A stretch of DNA of 64,000 bases, taken from assembly GCA_016109435.1 (NCBI GenBank), contig JAEILR010000028.1, positions 1 to 64,000 of the forward strand, in the 5' to 3' direction. Positions 1 through 8,575 of this stretch are shown here, piece after piece. The notes beneath the pieces were generated by a model. It had not been told where the DNA came from. It searched no databases and was given only the letters and a program-made list of their open reading frames with translations. The position numbers and the translations under genes were made by a program. The stretch's first letter is position 1, and every line of letters starts with the position of its first letter. The DNA comes from Methanomassiliicoccus sp. (GTDB taxonomy: Archaea; Thermoplasmatota; Thermoplasmata; Methanomassiliicoccales; Methanomassiliicoccaceae).

Positions 1-404
1 CCCTCGATGAGGTCGATCTTGTTCATGGCGATGATGAACGGGGTCTTGAACCGCTTGAGGATCTGGATGGACTCGATGGTCTGAGGCTTGAGACCTTCGT
101 TGATGTCGATGACCAGGACGGCGAGGTCGGCCAGCGCGCCGCCGCGAGCGCGCAGGGAGGTGAAGGACTGGTGGCCGGGGGTGTCGATGAACAGCAGCCC
201 GGGGACGTTGAACTTCCGGTTGCCGATGAGCGGCCGGCAGACCTTATAGATGTGTTCGATCGGCACCTCGGTGGCGCCGATGTGCTGGGTGATGGCTCCC
301 GCCTCGCGCTTGACCACGGTGGTCCCCCGGATGCGGTCCAGCAGGGAGGTCTTCCCGTGATCGACGTGACCGAGGACGCTAACGATCGGCTGCCTGGTGG
401 ACAT
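1..404 (-). CDS. infB: Translation initiation factor aIF5B (IF-2), N-terminal part
   Basis: GTPase that promotes subunit joining and initiator tRNA placement on the ribosome. Only the first 134 codons lie in the window; the gene runs off the left edge. The protein starts [20 protein letters not shown], which contains the P-loop (G1). The G3 motif DTPGH follows near residue 75 and the G4 motif NKID near residue 130, as in archaeal aIF5B. The ATG at 402-404 is the only sensible start, because the next upstream ATG opens a frame that stops after four codons. The gene lies downstream of ndk on the same strand, but a 397-base gap and a T-run terminator separate them, so it probably has its own promoter. 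Confidence 0.95.
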   Translation of the reverse strand, partial: MSTRQPIVSVLGHVDHGKTSLLDRIRGTTVVKREAGAITQHIGATEVPIEHIYKVCRPLIGNRKFNVPGLLFIDTPGHQSFTSLRARGGALADLAVLVIDINEGLKPQTIESIQILKRFKTPFIIAMNKIDLIE

Positions 405-801
405 GTCAGCACCCCGCCATGACCTGGAACGGAGCGTGCCGCGGATCGCTGTCGGCAAACGGACGGGCAGCCCCGTTCGCCATGATCACAATATGATTAA
501 AGAAAGCTGGAAATCGGACCGCGGCGGAGCACCGCCCATCAACAAAGACCTGATAGATATGACCACACCCCGAGCGGGGTTGGGAAGTGTGGAAGGCATT
601 AATAACCATGATGGTCGCCATGCGCGTCCCTCTGGAGATGCGCGGCAACACAGGCGCAGCATCGATCGCCCAGGACGAACGCGCCCCGAGGCACGCTGAG
701 CGGTAAGGATGCTGGATGTGAGGAACGCATCTTGCCCGGCCGCCAAGGCTCGTATATCGAGAGAAAAAAAGGGATACGACGGGCCGGGGCCCGTTAGGGT
801 T
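405..801. other. 397-base intergenic region without a recognised gene
   Basis: No frame here resembles a protein and no tRNA or known RNA fold was recognised. The ndk end of the gap holds a T-run terminator (minus strand). The infB side should hold that gene's promoter, but no convincing TATA box was found close to 404. Archaeal ndk and infB are often nearly adjacent, so the length is notable. Confidence 0.5.
762..772 (-). terminator. Oligo-T terminator after ndk
   Basis: On the minus strand a run of seven T lies about 30 bases after the ndk stop codon. This is the usual form of an archaeal intrinsic terminator and would end the L7Ae-S28e-L24e-ndk transcript. Confidence 0.5.
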
Positions 802-1254
802 TCACTCCACGAACCAGGGGTCCGAGGTGCGCTTCCAGGACAGGATCTCGTAGTCGTTGAAGAACAGCTCGATCTCCCGCTTGGCCGACTCGGGACCGTC
901 GGAACCGTGGATCAGGTTCCGTCCGGTCTGCTGGGCCAGGTCGCCGCGGATGGTGCCCACGGCGGCGTTCTGGGGGTTGGTGGCGCCCATCATCGACCTC
1001 ATCGAGGCGATGGCGTTCTCTCCCTCCCAGACCATGACCAGTACCGGACCGGAGGTCATGTACTCGATCAGGCCGGGGAAGAACGGCTTGCCCTTGTGCT
1101 CTGAGTAGTGGCGCTCCGCCAGCTCCTTGGGGATGCGCATGAACTTCATGGCCACGGCCTTGTTGCCCTTGGCCTCGATGCGACCCAGGATCTCGCCCAT
1201 CAGGCCGCGCTGGACGGCGTCGGGCTTCAGCATGACGAAGGTGCGCTCTATCAT
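802..1254 (-). CDS. ndk: Nucleoside diphosphate kinase
   Basis: Transfers the gamma phosphate of ATP to nucleoside diphosphates in the cytosol. The 150-residue length is standard for the family. It begins [20 protein letters not shown], and the active-site histidine sits in [12 protein letters not shown]. The ATG at 1252-1254 overlaps the TGA of rpl24e by four bases (ATGA), which fixes the start and indicates translational coupling. An open frame continues upstream, but it runs through rpl24e in another frame and is not protein-like. Fourth gene of the conserved archaeal L7Ae-S28e-L24e-ndk operon. Confidence 0.97.
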   Translation of the reverse strand: MIERTFVMLKPDAVQRGLMGEILGRIEAKGNKAVAMKFMRIPKELAERHYSEHKGKPFFPGLIEYMTSGPVLVMVWEGENAIASMRSMMGATNPQNAAVGTIRGDLAQQTGRNLIHGSDGPESAKREIELFFNDYEILSWKRTSDPWFVE

Positions 1255-1565
1255 TCCACTCGCTCCGTCTTCTTGGGCGCCGGGGACTTTCTCTTGCGCG
1301 CCTTGCTGGCGGTGACCTTCTTGATCGAGTCGTCGACCTCGGCGACCTCGGCCTTGGGCGCGGCGGCGGCGAGGGCGATCTCCTTCTCCCTCTTGGCGGC
1401 GCGGGTCCAGGTGGTCCTCCTGGGCACTCTGCCCAGCTCGATCATGTTCTTGTAGCACTTGTTCGTGTCGAACGTCAGCACGGTGCCGTCCCTCTTGACG
1501 AACAGCTTGCCAGTGCCCGGTTCCATCTCCGCTCCGCAAAAGGAGCAGACCCTTCTCTCGACCAT
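1251..1565 (-). CDS. rpl24e: 50S ribosomal protein L24e
   Basis: Zinc-ribbon protein of the large ribosomal subunit. It starts [20 protein letters not shown]. The CxxC pair near residues 7-10 and a later cysteine (NKCYKN) belong to the L24e zinc site. The core is about 60 residues, and a charged Ala/Lys-rich tail brings it to 104, longer than many archaeal homologues. It lies six bases after rps28e and overlaps ndk by four, so it is co-transcribed with both. Confidence 0.95.
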   Translation of the reverse strand: MVERRVCSFCGAEMEPGTGKLFVKRDGTVLTFDTNKCYKNMIELGRVPRRTTWTRAAKREKEIALAAAAPKAEVAEVDDSIKKVTASKARKRKSPAPKKTERVE

Positions 1566-1571
1566 CTCAGA

Positions 1572-1787
1572 TCACCTTATGGATAGTTTGCGGGCCTCTC
1601 TGGAGGTCTCCCTGAGCATCAGTATATCTCCCATGCGCACGGGGCCCATGATGTTGCGGGTGATGATGCGACCCTTATCACGGCCCTCGAGCACACGCAC
1701 CTTAACCTGGGTGGCCTCACCGGTCATACCAGTACGACCGATGATCTCTACCACTTCCGAAGGTATGCTGCTCCCGTCATCAGCCAT
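1572..1787 (-). CDS. rps28e: 30S ribosomal protein S28e
   Basis: Small-subunit OB-fold ribosomal protein of 71 residues, the normal length. The C-terminal half has the family signature [20 protein letters not shown]. It lies 16 bases downstream of the L7Ae gene and six bases upstream of rpl24e in the same operon. Confidence 0.96.
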   Translation of the reverse strand: MADDGSSIPSEVVEIIGRTGMTGEATQVKVRVLEGRDKGRIITRNIMGPVRMGDILMLRETSREARKLSIR

Positions 1788-1803
1788 GTCAATGCCTCCG
1801 ATC

Positions 1804-2175
1804 TCACTGCTTCAGCTTCTTCACCTGCTCGGCGAATCCGTCGAGCAGGGGCTTGGCCTTTCCAGCGTCCAGAATGGCTACCGAGGCGGTAGGCTTCTCC
1901 AGACCGACAGCGTGTCCCAGCTCGGCCTTGGACGGCACGTAGGCGTACACGACGTTGCGCTCCTCGCAGAGGAGGGGCATGTGGGCGAGTATCTCTGGGG
2001 GCTGGACATCCTCGGCCATGACCACCATGATAGCGTCACCCCGCTCGACCAGCTTGGTGACCTCGTTGGTCCCCTTGCGGATCTTACCGGTGTCGCGGGC
2101 GGCCTCTACGATCTCGTAGGCCTTGTCCGACAGCTCCTTGGGCATCTCGAAACGAACGAACATTGCTTTTGCCAT
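1804..2175 (-). CDS. rpl7ae: Ribosomal protein L7Ae
   Basis: Kink-turn RNA-binding protein that works in the large subunit and, in archaea, in box C/D and H/ACA guide RNPs and RNase P. The 123-residue length is typical. The sequence contains the family stretch [20 protein letters not shown] and the following AEDVQPPEI. It is the first gene of the operon. The minus-strand TATA-like element near 2257-2266 lies about 85 bases upstream and leaves a leader of roughly 60 bases. Confidence 0.97.
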   Translation of the reverse strand: MAKAMFVRFEMPKELSDKAYEIVEAARDTGKIRKGTNEVTKLVERGDAIMVVMAEDVQPPEILAHMPLLCEERNVVYAYVPSKAELGHAVGLEKPTASVAILDAGKAKPLLDGFAEQVKKLKQ

Positions 2176-2253
2176 TGTTGCACCTCATTCGGATGTTGAA
2201 CATCCTCATCATTCATCGGTTACGCGAGAATGTAGAGTGGTCGTAAGTGATGG

Positions 2254-2268
2254 ACTTATTTATAATTA
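2254..2268 (-). promoter_or_regulatory. Likely TATA promoter of the rpl7ae operon
   Basis: The minus strand reads TTATAAATAAG in an otherwise GC-rich stretch. It would place the transcription start about 25 bases downstream, leaving a leader of roughly 60 bases before rpl7ae. Confidence 0.5.
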
Positions 2269-2309
2269 ATCTGCCCCCACGCCACTATCCAGCATGGACG
2301 GCGAGGTGG

Positions 2310-3098
2310 TCACAGCAGACCCTTGACCGCCCTGGCCGATTCCCTCAGGGCGGCGACGTTCTTGACCTCCACCAGCACCCTGAAGTCCCTCCTGCGGGCG
2401 AAGGCGATCATCCCCGGGATGTCGATCATGCCGGTCCCGGGGACCTGATGGTCGCTCTTCCCGTTGTAGTCGTGCAGGTGCATGTGCCTCACCCGGTCCT
2501 CGTGCCTCAGCAGCACCTCCTGCTCCCGGAAGCCGGAGCGGGCATCATGGCCCACGTCCCAGGTGAGGAAGAAGGAGTCCATGCAGCACAGCTCGTCGAT
2601 GGCCTGGGCCACGAACGGCAGGTCGAAGTTGTTCACGTTCTCGGTGCAGATGTCGACCCCCGAGGCCCGGGCCAGGGGTAGCATCTCCTTGTACGCCGTC
2701 CACAGGTTGGAGGTGAACTGGTCGACGTACCGCTCATAGATCCATACCTTCCGGTCGGGGAGGGTGAAATAAATGCCCGGGCTGACGTGCATATTGAGCA
2801 CCTTGACCCCCGCCTGGGCGCACCATCCCAGGGCCTCGCGCATCCGGCCCAGGTGGCCCTCCCGCACCGTGGGGTGCAGGGAGCCGAGGTCCAGCTCGTC
2901 CGGGGAGTGCAGGGTGAACTCGATGCCGGTGCTCCTGGTCACGTCCCTCACCTCCATCGGATCGAGGGATTCCGGGCAGTTCTCCGGCATGTTCATGTTC
3001 AGCTCTATGAACGAAAGCTCCAGCTCCTGGCACAGGTCCACCAGTCCGGGCAGGCCGGGCATCTCGATCAGCGCGGGCATGCCGAGAGCGAAGGGCAT
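2310..3098 (-). CDS. Sugar phosphate isomerase/epimerase-like TIM-barrel protein
   Basis: The 262-residue protein has the layout of the xylose-isomerase-like / AP-endonuclease-2 TIM-barrel superfamily. Likely metal ligands are the Glu in CTENVNNF, the Asp/His of WDVGHD, the histidines of HMHLHDYNG and the Glu in VEVKN near the C-terminus. The substrate cannot be read from sequence: members act on sugars, hydroxypyruvate, inosose or damaged DNA. It lies 42 bases after the pyruvate:ferredoxin oxidoreductase beta gene on the same strand and may be the last gene of that operon. Confidence 0.8.
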   Translation of the reverse strand: MPFALGMPALIEMPGLPGLVDLCQELELSFIELNMNMPENCPESLDPMEVRDVTRSTGIEFTLHSPDELDLGSLHPTVREGHLGRMREALGWCAQAGVKVLNMHVSPGIYFTLPDRKVWIYERYVDQFTSNLWTAYKEMLPLARASGVDICTENVNNFDLPFVAQAIDELCCMDSFFLTWDVGHDARSGFREQEVLLRHEDRVRHMHLHDYNGKSDHQVPGTGMIDIPGMIAFARRRDFRVLVEVKNVAALRESARAVKGLL

Positions 3099-3140
3099 GG
3101 TGGTCAGGCACCACCGGCAAGGGTATTAGAACTTGCCCTC

Positions 3141-4106
3141 TCAGATGCCATAGAGCGGATCACCGTCATGGGCCAGCACCTCCTCCCGGGGCGGGAGTAC
3201 GCACGGCGGGCTGGGGGCCTCCCCTCCATAATGGGCCTTCCACTTCTCGCACAGCCAGCCCTGCAGCGTGCGCACGTCGGACTCGGTCATGTGCTTGAAC
3301 CGGCCCTGCAGCTTGAGGTACTCGGTCACCGGGGTCATGTCCTTCGGCTTGTACGTCACCCTGGGGACGCCGTTCTCCACCTCGTAGAGGGTCCACATTC
3401 CCGTGTCCACCGCCAGCCGGTTGATGCTGACCCCCTTGGACGGCTCGATCTTCCATCCCGGGACGCAGGGTGTCAGGCAGTGCAGGAACCGGAAGCCCTC
3501 GGTGTCCTTGGCCTTCTGCACTTTGCGCACGAAATCGCTGAAGTGAGCGACCGAGAGCGTGGCGACGTACGGCACGTCGTGATCGGCCACGATACGGGCG
3601 ATGTCCTTCTTGAACCGCCGGTTGCCCTTGACCTCCTGCCCCACCGGGGTGGTGGTGGTCCACGCCCCGAAGGGCGTGGCGCTGCTCCTCTGGATGCCGG
3701 TGTTCATGAACGCCTCGTTGTCCAGGCAGACGTAGATCATGTCCTCGTTCCTTTCCGCGGCCCCGGACAGCGCCTGCAGGCCGATGTCGAACGTCCCCCC
3801 GTCGCCGGCCATGCCCACCACCGTGGCGTCGATCCTCCGGCGCCGCAGCGCGGCCTTGATCCCCGAGGTCACCGCCCCGGTGTTCTCGAACGCGGTGTAG
3901 AGGTACGGGATCTTCCATGCCGAAGTGGGGTATATCGCCCCGAACACCACCAGGCAGGAGGCCGGCACGTACACCACGGTGTTGGGGCCCAGCATCTTGG
4001 CGATGTTCTTGGCCGTGGCGGCGTAGCCGCAGCCGGGGCAGGCCCCGTGACCGTGGGTCAGCATGTCCTCCCGGGGCACGTCCTTCATGCTCGTCATCTT
4101 GTTCAT
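3141..4106 (-). CDS. porB: Pyruvate:ferredoxin oxidoreductase, beta subunit
   Basis: Binds thiamine pyrophosphate in the enzyme interconverting pyruvate and acetyl-CoA plus CO2 with ferredoxin. The 321 residues start with HGHGACPGCGYAATAK, the cysteine pair that helps bind the cluster next to TPP. GDGGTFDIGLQAL near residue 110 is the TPP/Mg site, with DNEAFMNTGIQRSSATP downstream as usual in PorB. It overlaps the alpha-subunit gene by four bases (4103-4106), showing coupling. Related 2-oxoacid enzymes are possible, but the alpha subunit also looks pyruvate-type. Confidence 0.93.
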   Translation of the reverse strand: MNKMTSMKDVPREDMLTHGHGACPGCGYAATAKNIAKMLGPNTVVYVPASCLVVFGAIYPTSAWKIPYLYTAFENTGAVTSGIKAALRRRRIDATVVGMAGDGGTFDIGLQALSGAAERNEDMIYVCLDNEAFMNTGIQRSSATPFGAWTTTTPVGQEVKGNRRFKKDIARIVADHDVPYVATLSVAHFSDFVRKVQKAKDTEGFRFLHCLTPCVPGWKIEPSKGVSINRLAVDTGMWTLYEVENGVPRVTYKPKDMTPVTEYLKLQGRFKHMTESDVRTLQGWLCEKWKAHYGGEAPSPPCVLPPREEVLAHDGDPLYGI

Positions 4107-5278
4107 TCCATATCCCCCCTCAGCGTGTGCCAGGTGCAGTCCCTGACCTTCTCTCCGCGGGCGCTGCGCTCGACCAGGTCGTACATGTCCAGCACCGTTT
4201 CCACGGTGATGTCCCGGCCGCCGATGCCCGCCACGTGATCGGTGACGGTGATGCCGCTGCCGTACAGGGCGTTGCGGACCTCGGTGAACACCGGCCCGTA
4301 GCCGTTGAACGCCGCCGACCGGTCGAAGGTGCCCAGGGCCCTGAGGTTCAGGGTCGCCTGCCGCAGCTCCTCCCCGGGGAACGGCCGCATGTACCTAAGC
4401 TTGATCAGCCCGGCCTTCTTCCCCTCCTCCCGCAGCCGGTCCACCGCCTCCCTGGCCAGCCCGGCCCAGGTGCCCAGTCCGGCGAGGGCGTAGTCGGCGT
4501 CGTCCATGCGGTAGCACTCGAACAGCCCGCCGTAACGGCGGCCGGTGAGGGCGGCGAACTCCTCGTCCGCCTCGGCGATGACCGTCCTGGACGCCTGCAC
4601 CGCGCGGTCCTGCTGGTACCGCATCTCGGTGGCGAACTCCGGCGGGGTCACCGGGTTGATCATGACCGGGTCCCGGGGATCGAGGACGTTCACCGGGGCG
4701 AACTTGGGCAGGTAGCGGTCCACCGTGGCCTGGTCCGGTATGTCCACCCCTTCGACCACGTGGGAGAGGATGAAACCATCCAGGCAGACCATCATGGGCA
4801 GCATGACCCGCCGGTCCTCGGCCACCCGGAACGCCTGTATGGTCATGTCCAGGGCCTCCTGGTTGTCCTCGACGTACACCTGCAGCCAGCCGCTCTCCCG
4901 GACCGGTAGCGAGTCGTTGTGCTCGGTCCAGATGCCGGACGCCGCCCCCAGGCTGCGGTTGGCGATGGCCATGACCACGGGGAGGCGGTTCGGCGCCGCG
5001 GCGAACAGCATCTCGTACATCAGGGCGAGGCCCTGGGAGGAGGTCGCGGTGAACGTCCGCACCCCGCCGGCCGACGCCCCCACCGCCGCCGAGAGCACGG
5101 AATGCTCGCTCTCCGCGGAGATGAAGTCAGCGTCCATCAGCCCGTCGTTGATGAACTCGGTGATCTGCTCGATGATGATGGTCTGGGGAGTGATGGGGAA
5201 CCCCGGTATCACCTCGGCCCGGGCCAGCATGACGGCGTAGGCCACCGCCTGGTCCCCGGTGATGGTCCTCACTGCCAT
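4103..5278 (-). CDS. porA: Pyruvate:ferredoxin oxidoreductase, alpha subunit
   Basis: Carries the pyrimidine-binding half of the TPP site. The 391-residue protein starts MAVRTITGDQAVAYAVMLA. It contains PGFPITPQT and ESEHSVLSAAVGASAGGVRTFTATSSQG, and later DGFILSH, all typical of archaeal PorA. The ATG at 5276-5278 is chosen because the homology begins there and it overlaps the end of the gamma-delta gene by ten bases. The longer open frame upstream only re-reads that gene. Order on the minus strand is gamma-delta, alpha, beta. Confidence 0.94.
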   Translation of the reverse strand: MAVRTITGDQAVAYAVMLARAEVIPGFPITPQTIIIEQITEFINDGLMDADFISAESEHSVLSAAVGASAGGVRTFTATSSQGLALMYEMLFAAAPNRLPVVMAIANRSLGAASGIWTEHNDSLPVRESGWLQVYVEDNQEALDMTIQAFRVAEDRRVMLPMMVCLDGFILSHVVEGVDIPDQATVDRYLPKFAPVNVLDPRDPVMINPVTPPEFATEMRYQQDRAVQASRTVIAEADEEFAALTGRRYGGLFECYRMDDADYALAGLGTWAGLAREAVDRLREEGKKAGLIKLRYMRPFPGEELRQATLNLRALGTFDRSAAFNGYGPVFTEVRNALYGSGITVTDHVAGIGGRDITVETVLDMYDLVERSARGEKVRDCTWHTLRGDME

Positions 5279-6189
5279 GAGTCGCGAGCCCCCTGCATCA
5301 TGTCTATGGCGTCCACCGGACAGATGTCCGCGCAGATGCCGCATCCCTTGCAATAGTCCAGTTCCCACCGCATGTAATCGTCGTCCAGCCGGATGATAGC
5401 CGAGTCGGGACAGGACCACCAGCATCTCAGGCACTTGATGCACTTGTCCTTCTTGTACCGCGGGGTGGACCACTTCCACCGCCCGGTGAGGTTCTGCCAC
5501 GAGGACCCCGGGCCCACCTCCACGCCTTCATGCGTCGTCCGCCGCAGGGAGGTGCCGATGGGGATCTCGTCCCATACTGGCTCCCAGGCCTTCTGCTTGG
5601 CGTACTGCTTCCGCCCCACGGTGCGCCCTATGGCCGTCGTGTCATACGCCCTCCTGGCCGCCTCGGCGTTGACCAGTCCGGCCCGCGCCCCCAGCTTGTC
5701 CCCGAACCGCTCCTCGATCGCCTCCACGATGGCCTCCAGGGGGATGAGGTCCCATACCTTGGCCATCGCTCCCAGCATGACGGTGTTCACCACCGGCATC
5801 TTCAGGACCTCCAGCGCGACGGAGGTGGCGTCCACCGTCCCGCACTCAGCATCCACCCCCGCCCCGAGGTCCACGTCCTCCGGGCGCTGGTTCGTGTTGA
5901 GCACAATCTTTCCCTCCGGCCGCAGTCCCGAGGCCAGGTCCTCGGTCTCCGCCAGGGACGCGTCCATGATCACCACGAGGTGAGGGCGATACACCTGGCT
6001 CTTGGTCCTGATCCTGGTCGTGTCGATGCGGGCATAGGCCTGCACCGGGGCCCCCCTCCGCTCCGCGCCGAAGTAGGGGAACGCCTGGGCCTTGAACCCG
6101 GTCCTGACCGCGGCATCGGCCAGCGTCTGCGCGGCCATCACCGCACCCTGTCCGCCCCGCCCGTGGAACCTGATCTCGTACATGCTCAT
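5269..6189 (-). CDS. porCD: Pyruvate:ferredoxin oxidoreductase, fused gamma and delta subunits
   Basis: A single 306-residue chain joins two subunits that are usually separate. Residues about 1-180 are the gamma domain, starting with FHGRGGQGAVMAAQTLA and GAERRGAPVQAY. Residues about 235-300 are a delta domain with two [4Fe-4S] motifs, CIKCLRCWWSC and CKGCGICADIC, which carry electrons to ferredoxin. A linker of about 50 residues joins them. A TATA-like CATTTATTAC at about 6217-6227 (minus) lies 30 bases upstream, so this is the first gene of the por operon. ATG codons at positions 1 and 3 are both possible starts. Confidence 0.93.
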   Translation of the reverse strand: MSMYEIRFHGRGGQGAVMAAQTLADAAVRTGFKAQAFPYFGAERRGAPVQAYARIDTTRIRTKSQVYRPHLVVIMDASLAETEDLASGLRPEGKIVLNTNQRPEDVDLGAGVDAECGTVDATSVALEVLKMPVVNTVMLGAMAKVWDLIPLEAIVEAIEERFGDKLGARAGLVNAEAARRAYDTTAIGRTVGRKQYAKQKAWEPVWDEIPIGTSLRRTTHEGVEVGPGSSWQNLTGRWKWSTPRYKKDKCIKCLRCWWSCPDSAIIRLDDDYMRWELDYCKGCGICADICPVDAIDMMQGARDSWQ

Positions 6190-6246
6190 CGCCAGACAGA
6201 AAAGCAGGTGGAAGGTAATAAATGGGCCCGCCTGGGCCTTTGATGT

Positions 6247-6744
6247 TTATAGGACTTCCTTGAACGAGGAGCCGGGGGCACCGCACACCGCGCACTTCTC
6301 GGGGACCTCCTCCTCGATGTTGCCGCACACCGGGCAGATGTACAGCTTCTTGGCCGGGAGGTCCTTGCTGGCATCCACGGCACGGGAGGCGGCCTTGTAT
6401 AGGTCCTCGTGCACTTTCTCCACCTCGTTGGCGAAGGTGAACGAGCGGACCGCGTCGGCGTTACCCTCCTTCTTGGCCTGTTCGATGAACCCGGGGTACA
6501 TCGAGGTGTGTTCGTAGTTCTCCCCGGCCACCGCCTCACGGAGGTTCTCCGCCGTGGTCTTCACGCCCTTGAGCACCCTGAGGTGGGCGAGAGCGTGGAT
6601 GGTCTCGGCCTCCGCCGCGGCCCGGAACAATTTGGCAACCTGGGGATATCCGTCCTGCTGGGCCTTCTTGGCGAACGCGAGATACTTGCGGTTGGCCTGC
6701 GACTCTCCGGAGAAGGCTTCCTTCAGATCATCTGTGGTGGTCAT
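6247..6744 (-). CDS. rbr: Rubrerythrin
   Basis: Cytosolic non-haem iron peroxidase that protects anaerobes from hydrogen peroxide. The N-terminal 130 residues are a ferritin-like four-helix domain with diiron ligands in GESQANRKYLAFA, EAETIHALAHLR and GENYEHTSMYPGF. The C-terminus is a rubredoxin-like knuckle with two CxxC pairs (ICPVCGN and CAVCGAP). At 165 residues it is slightly shorter than bacterial homologues. A weak AT-rich element at 6773-6780 may give it its own promoter. Confidence 0.95.
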   Translation of the reverse strand: MTTTDDLKEAFSGESQANRKYLAFAKKAQQDGYPQVAKLFRAAAEAETIHALAHLRVLKGVKTTAENLREAVAGENYEHTSMYPGFIEQAKKEGNADAVRSFTFANEVEKVHEDLYKAASRAVDASKDLPAKKLYICPVCGNIEEEVPEKCAVCGAPGSSFKEVL

Positions 6745-6798
6745 GTTTCCCGCTGCTTCTAATGCGGGGGCGTTATTTGACGTTTGGGCCGCAAACGC

Positions 6799-7770
6799 TC
6801 ATTTCTTCCTGCGCCTGGCAGGCTTCTCGTCGATCAGGTCCACCCAATCGGAGAACTGCGTCATCTCGCCGCACGTCGCCTTCGCGTACATGTCCCTTAG
6901 CCTGGCGGTGACCGGCCCGGGGACGTCCTTCCCGATGGGGATCCCATCCAGGGAGCGCACCGGGTGAAGCTCTGCCGCCGTTCCGGTCAGGAACACCTCG
7001 TCAGCGATGATCAGCTCGCCCCGGGTGATGTTCCTCTCCACGACCTCGATGTCCAGCTCACGGGCCAGCTGCATGACCGTGTCCCTGGTCACCCCTTCCA
7101 GTATGCCCTCCGCCAGGCCGGGGGTGATGATCTTTCCGTGCCTCACCATGAACACGTTCTCCGCCGATGCCTCGGCCACCGAACCGCTGTGGTTGAGCAT
7201 GAGGGCCTCGTCAGCGCCTTGGCGCATGGCCTCCTTCTTGGCGAGGATGGAATTGACGTAATTACCGCACACCTTAGCGGTCAGGGAGGTCGCCCGGTTG
7301 GACGGCTTCTCCCAGGATGATGTCACCAGGGACGCCCCCGGCGCCCCACCCCGGATGTAGGCACCCATGTGGATGGTCATTATGGCCACGTGGGTCGGCA
7401 CGTTGACCGCGCTCAAACCTAGCTCTCCGTTCTCCCCGTAGTAGGCAAGGGGGCGGACGTAATCGGCCTGGGGCCCGTTGGAACGGCAGACCTCCTTCAC
7501 CGCGTCGCACAGTTCGTCGATCGAATAGGGAACGTCGAGCTGCATGAACCTGGCCGAGTCCAGGAACCGGGCCATGTGGTCCTTGAGGCGGAAGACCGCC
7601 CTCCCCTTATTGGTGTCGTACGCTCTCAGACCTTCGTAGATGCCCCACCCGTAGTGCAGGCCGTAAGAGAGGATGGAGACCTTTGCCTCGTCGATGCCGA
7701 TCAGGCGCCCATCCAGCCAGACCTTCTCTTTCTTATCCATTTTCATCCCGACCGAAGAATCGTCCAACAT
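6799..7770 (-). CDS. ilvE: Branched-chain amino acid aminotransferase
   Basis: PLP-dependent fold-type IV enzyme making leucine, isoleucine and valine from their 2-oxoacids. Family features include LSYGLHYGWGIYEGLRAY near the N-terminus, LTAKVCGNYVNSILAK with the PLP lysine, and EASAENVFMV. The 323 residues include about eight extra at the N-terminus. The start is ambiguous: a Shine-Dalgarno-like GGAGAG precedes the ATG at 7770, but a TATA-like TTTTTATAAAG at 7783-7793 would start a transcript near 7760, favouring the ATG at 7746 or 7740. The gene lies 34 bases after the ABC ATPase gene, so read-through from the importer operon is also likely. Confidence 0.93.
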   Translation of the reverse strand: MLDDSSVGMKMDKKEKVWLDGRLIGIDEAKVSILSYGLHYGWGIYEGLRAYDTNKGRAVFRLKDHMARFLDSARFMQLDVPYSIDELCDAVKEVCRSNGPQADYVRPLAYYGENGELGLSAVNVPTHVAIMTIHMGAYIRGGAPGASLVTSSWEKPSNRATSLTAKVCGNYVNSILAKKEAMRQGADEALMLNHSGSVAEASAENVFMVRHGKIITPGLAEGILEGVTRDTVMQLARELDIEVVERNITRGELIIADEVFLTGTAAELHPVRSLDGIPIGKDVPGPVTARLRDMYAKATCGEMTQFSDWVDLIDEKPARRRKK

Positions 7771-7804
7771 TAGGTCTCTCCTTTATAAAAAGAAGGCGAC
7801 ACGA

Positions 7805-8575
7805 TTATTCGGGCGGGGGAGGGACCTGCTCCTCGGTCAGGACGCGCTTCAGGAACTGCCTGGTGCGCTCGTTGCTGGGACGGGTGAAGATGGAGACCGG
7901 ATCGCCCTCCTCGAGCACCAGCCCGCCGTCCAGGAAGATCACCCTATCGGCGACGTCCTTGGCGAAGCCCATCTCGTGGGTGACCACCACCATGGTCATG
8001 CCCATGTATGCCAGCTTCTTCATCACTTCCAGGACCTCGCCGATCAGTTCCGGGTCGAGGGCCGAGGTCGGCTCGTCGAAGAGCAGCACCTTGGGGTGCA
8101 TGGCGAAAGCCCTGGCGATGGCCACCCTCTGCTGCTGCCCGCCGGACAGCTCCCCGGGGTAGGCGTCCGCCTTGTCACTGAGCCCCACCTTGTCCAGGGC
8201 CTCCAGGGCCTGCCTGTCCGCCTCTATCTTGCTCAGCTTCTTGACCTGCCTGAGGGGCAGGGAAACGTTCTTCCTGGCGGTGAGGTGCATGAAGAGGTTG
8301 AAGCTCTGGAACACCATGGTCATCTGGGATCGGACCAGATCGATGTCGATGTCCTTGCCTATGATGCTGTGACCCTCGAACAATATGTCCCCGGAGTCCG
8401 GCTCGTTGAGCCGGTTGATGCACCTCAGCAGCGTGCTCTTCCCGCTGCCCGACGCACCGATTATGGCCACGACCTCCCCGGGCATGACCTTCATCGATAT
8501 GCCCTTGAGGACATCGTTGTCGCCGAAGCTCTTGGTCAACTTCTTGGTCTCTATCAGCGGAACGACCATATTCAC
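7805..8575 (-). CDS. Polar amino acid ABC transporter, ATP-binding protein (GlnQ/ArtP type)
   Basis: Energises uptake of a polar amino acid. The 256-residue protein has Walker [11 protein letters not shown]-loop MVFQSFNLF, signature [14 protein letters not shown], Walker [14 protein letters not shown] and the switch histidine in VVTHEMGFA, in the order of the GlnQ family. It overlaps the permease gene by four bases (8572-8575). With the permease and binding-protein genes it forms a complete importer, and ilvE follows. Confidence 0.95.
   Translation of the reverse strand: MNMVVPLIETKKLTKSFGDNDVLKGISMKVMPGEVVAIIGASGSGKSTLLRCINRLNEPDSGDILFEGHSIIGKDIDIDLVRSQMTMVFQSFNLFMHLTARKNVSLPLRQVKKLSKIEADRQALEALDKVGLSDKADAYPGELSGGQQQRVAIARAFAMHPKVLLFDEPTSALDPELIGEVLEVMKKLAYMGMTMVVVTHEMGFAKDVADRVIFLDGGLVLEEGDPVSIFTRPSNERTRQFLKRVLTEEQVPPPPE

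Noticed and set aside
406-746. Short frames on both strands between ndk and infB
   Set aside because: No similarity to known proteins, no promoter or ribosome site at the right place, and the frames contradict each other.
2787-4238. 483-codon plus-strand frame opposite porB and the isomerase gene
   Set aside because: Composition is that of an antisense shadow; porB on the other strand has all family motifs.
7781-7793. TATA-like box just upstream of ilvE as a definite promoter
   Set aside because: It would start transcripts inside the longest ilvE frame and conflicts with a good ribosome site; co-transcription from the importer is equally likely, so it is not listed as a firm promoter.
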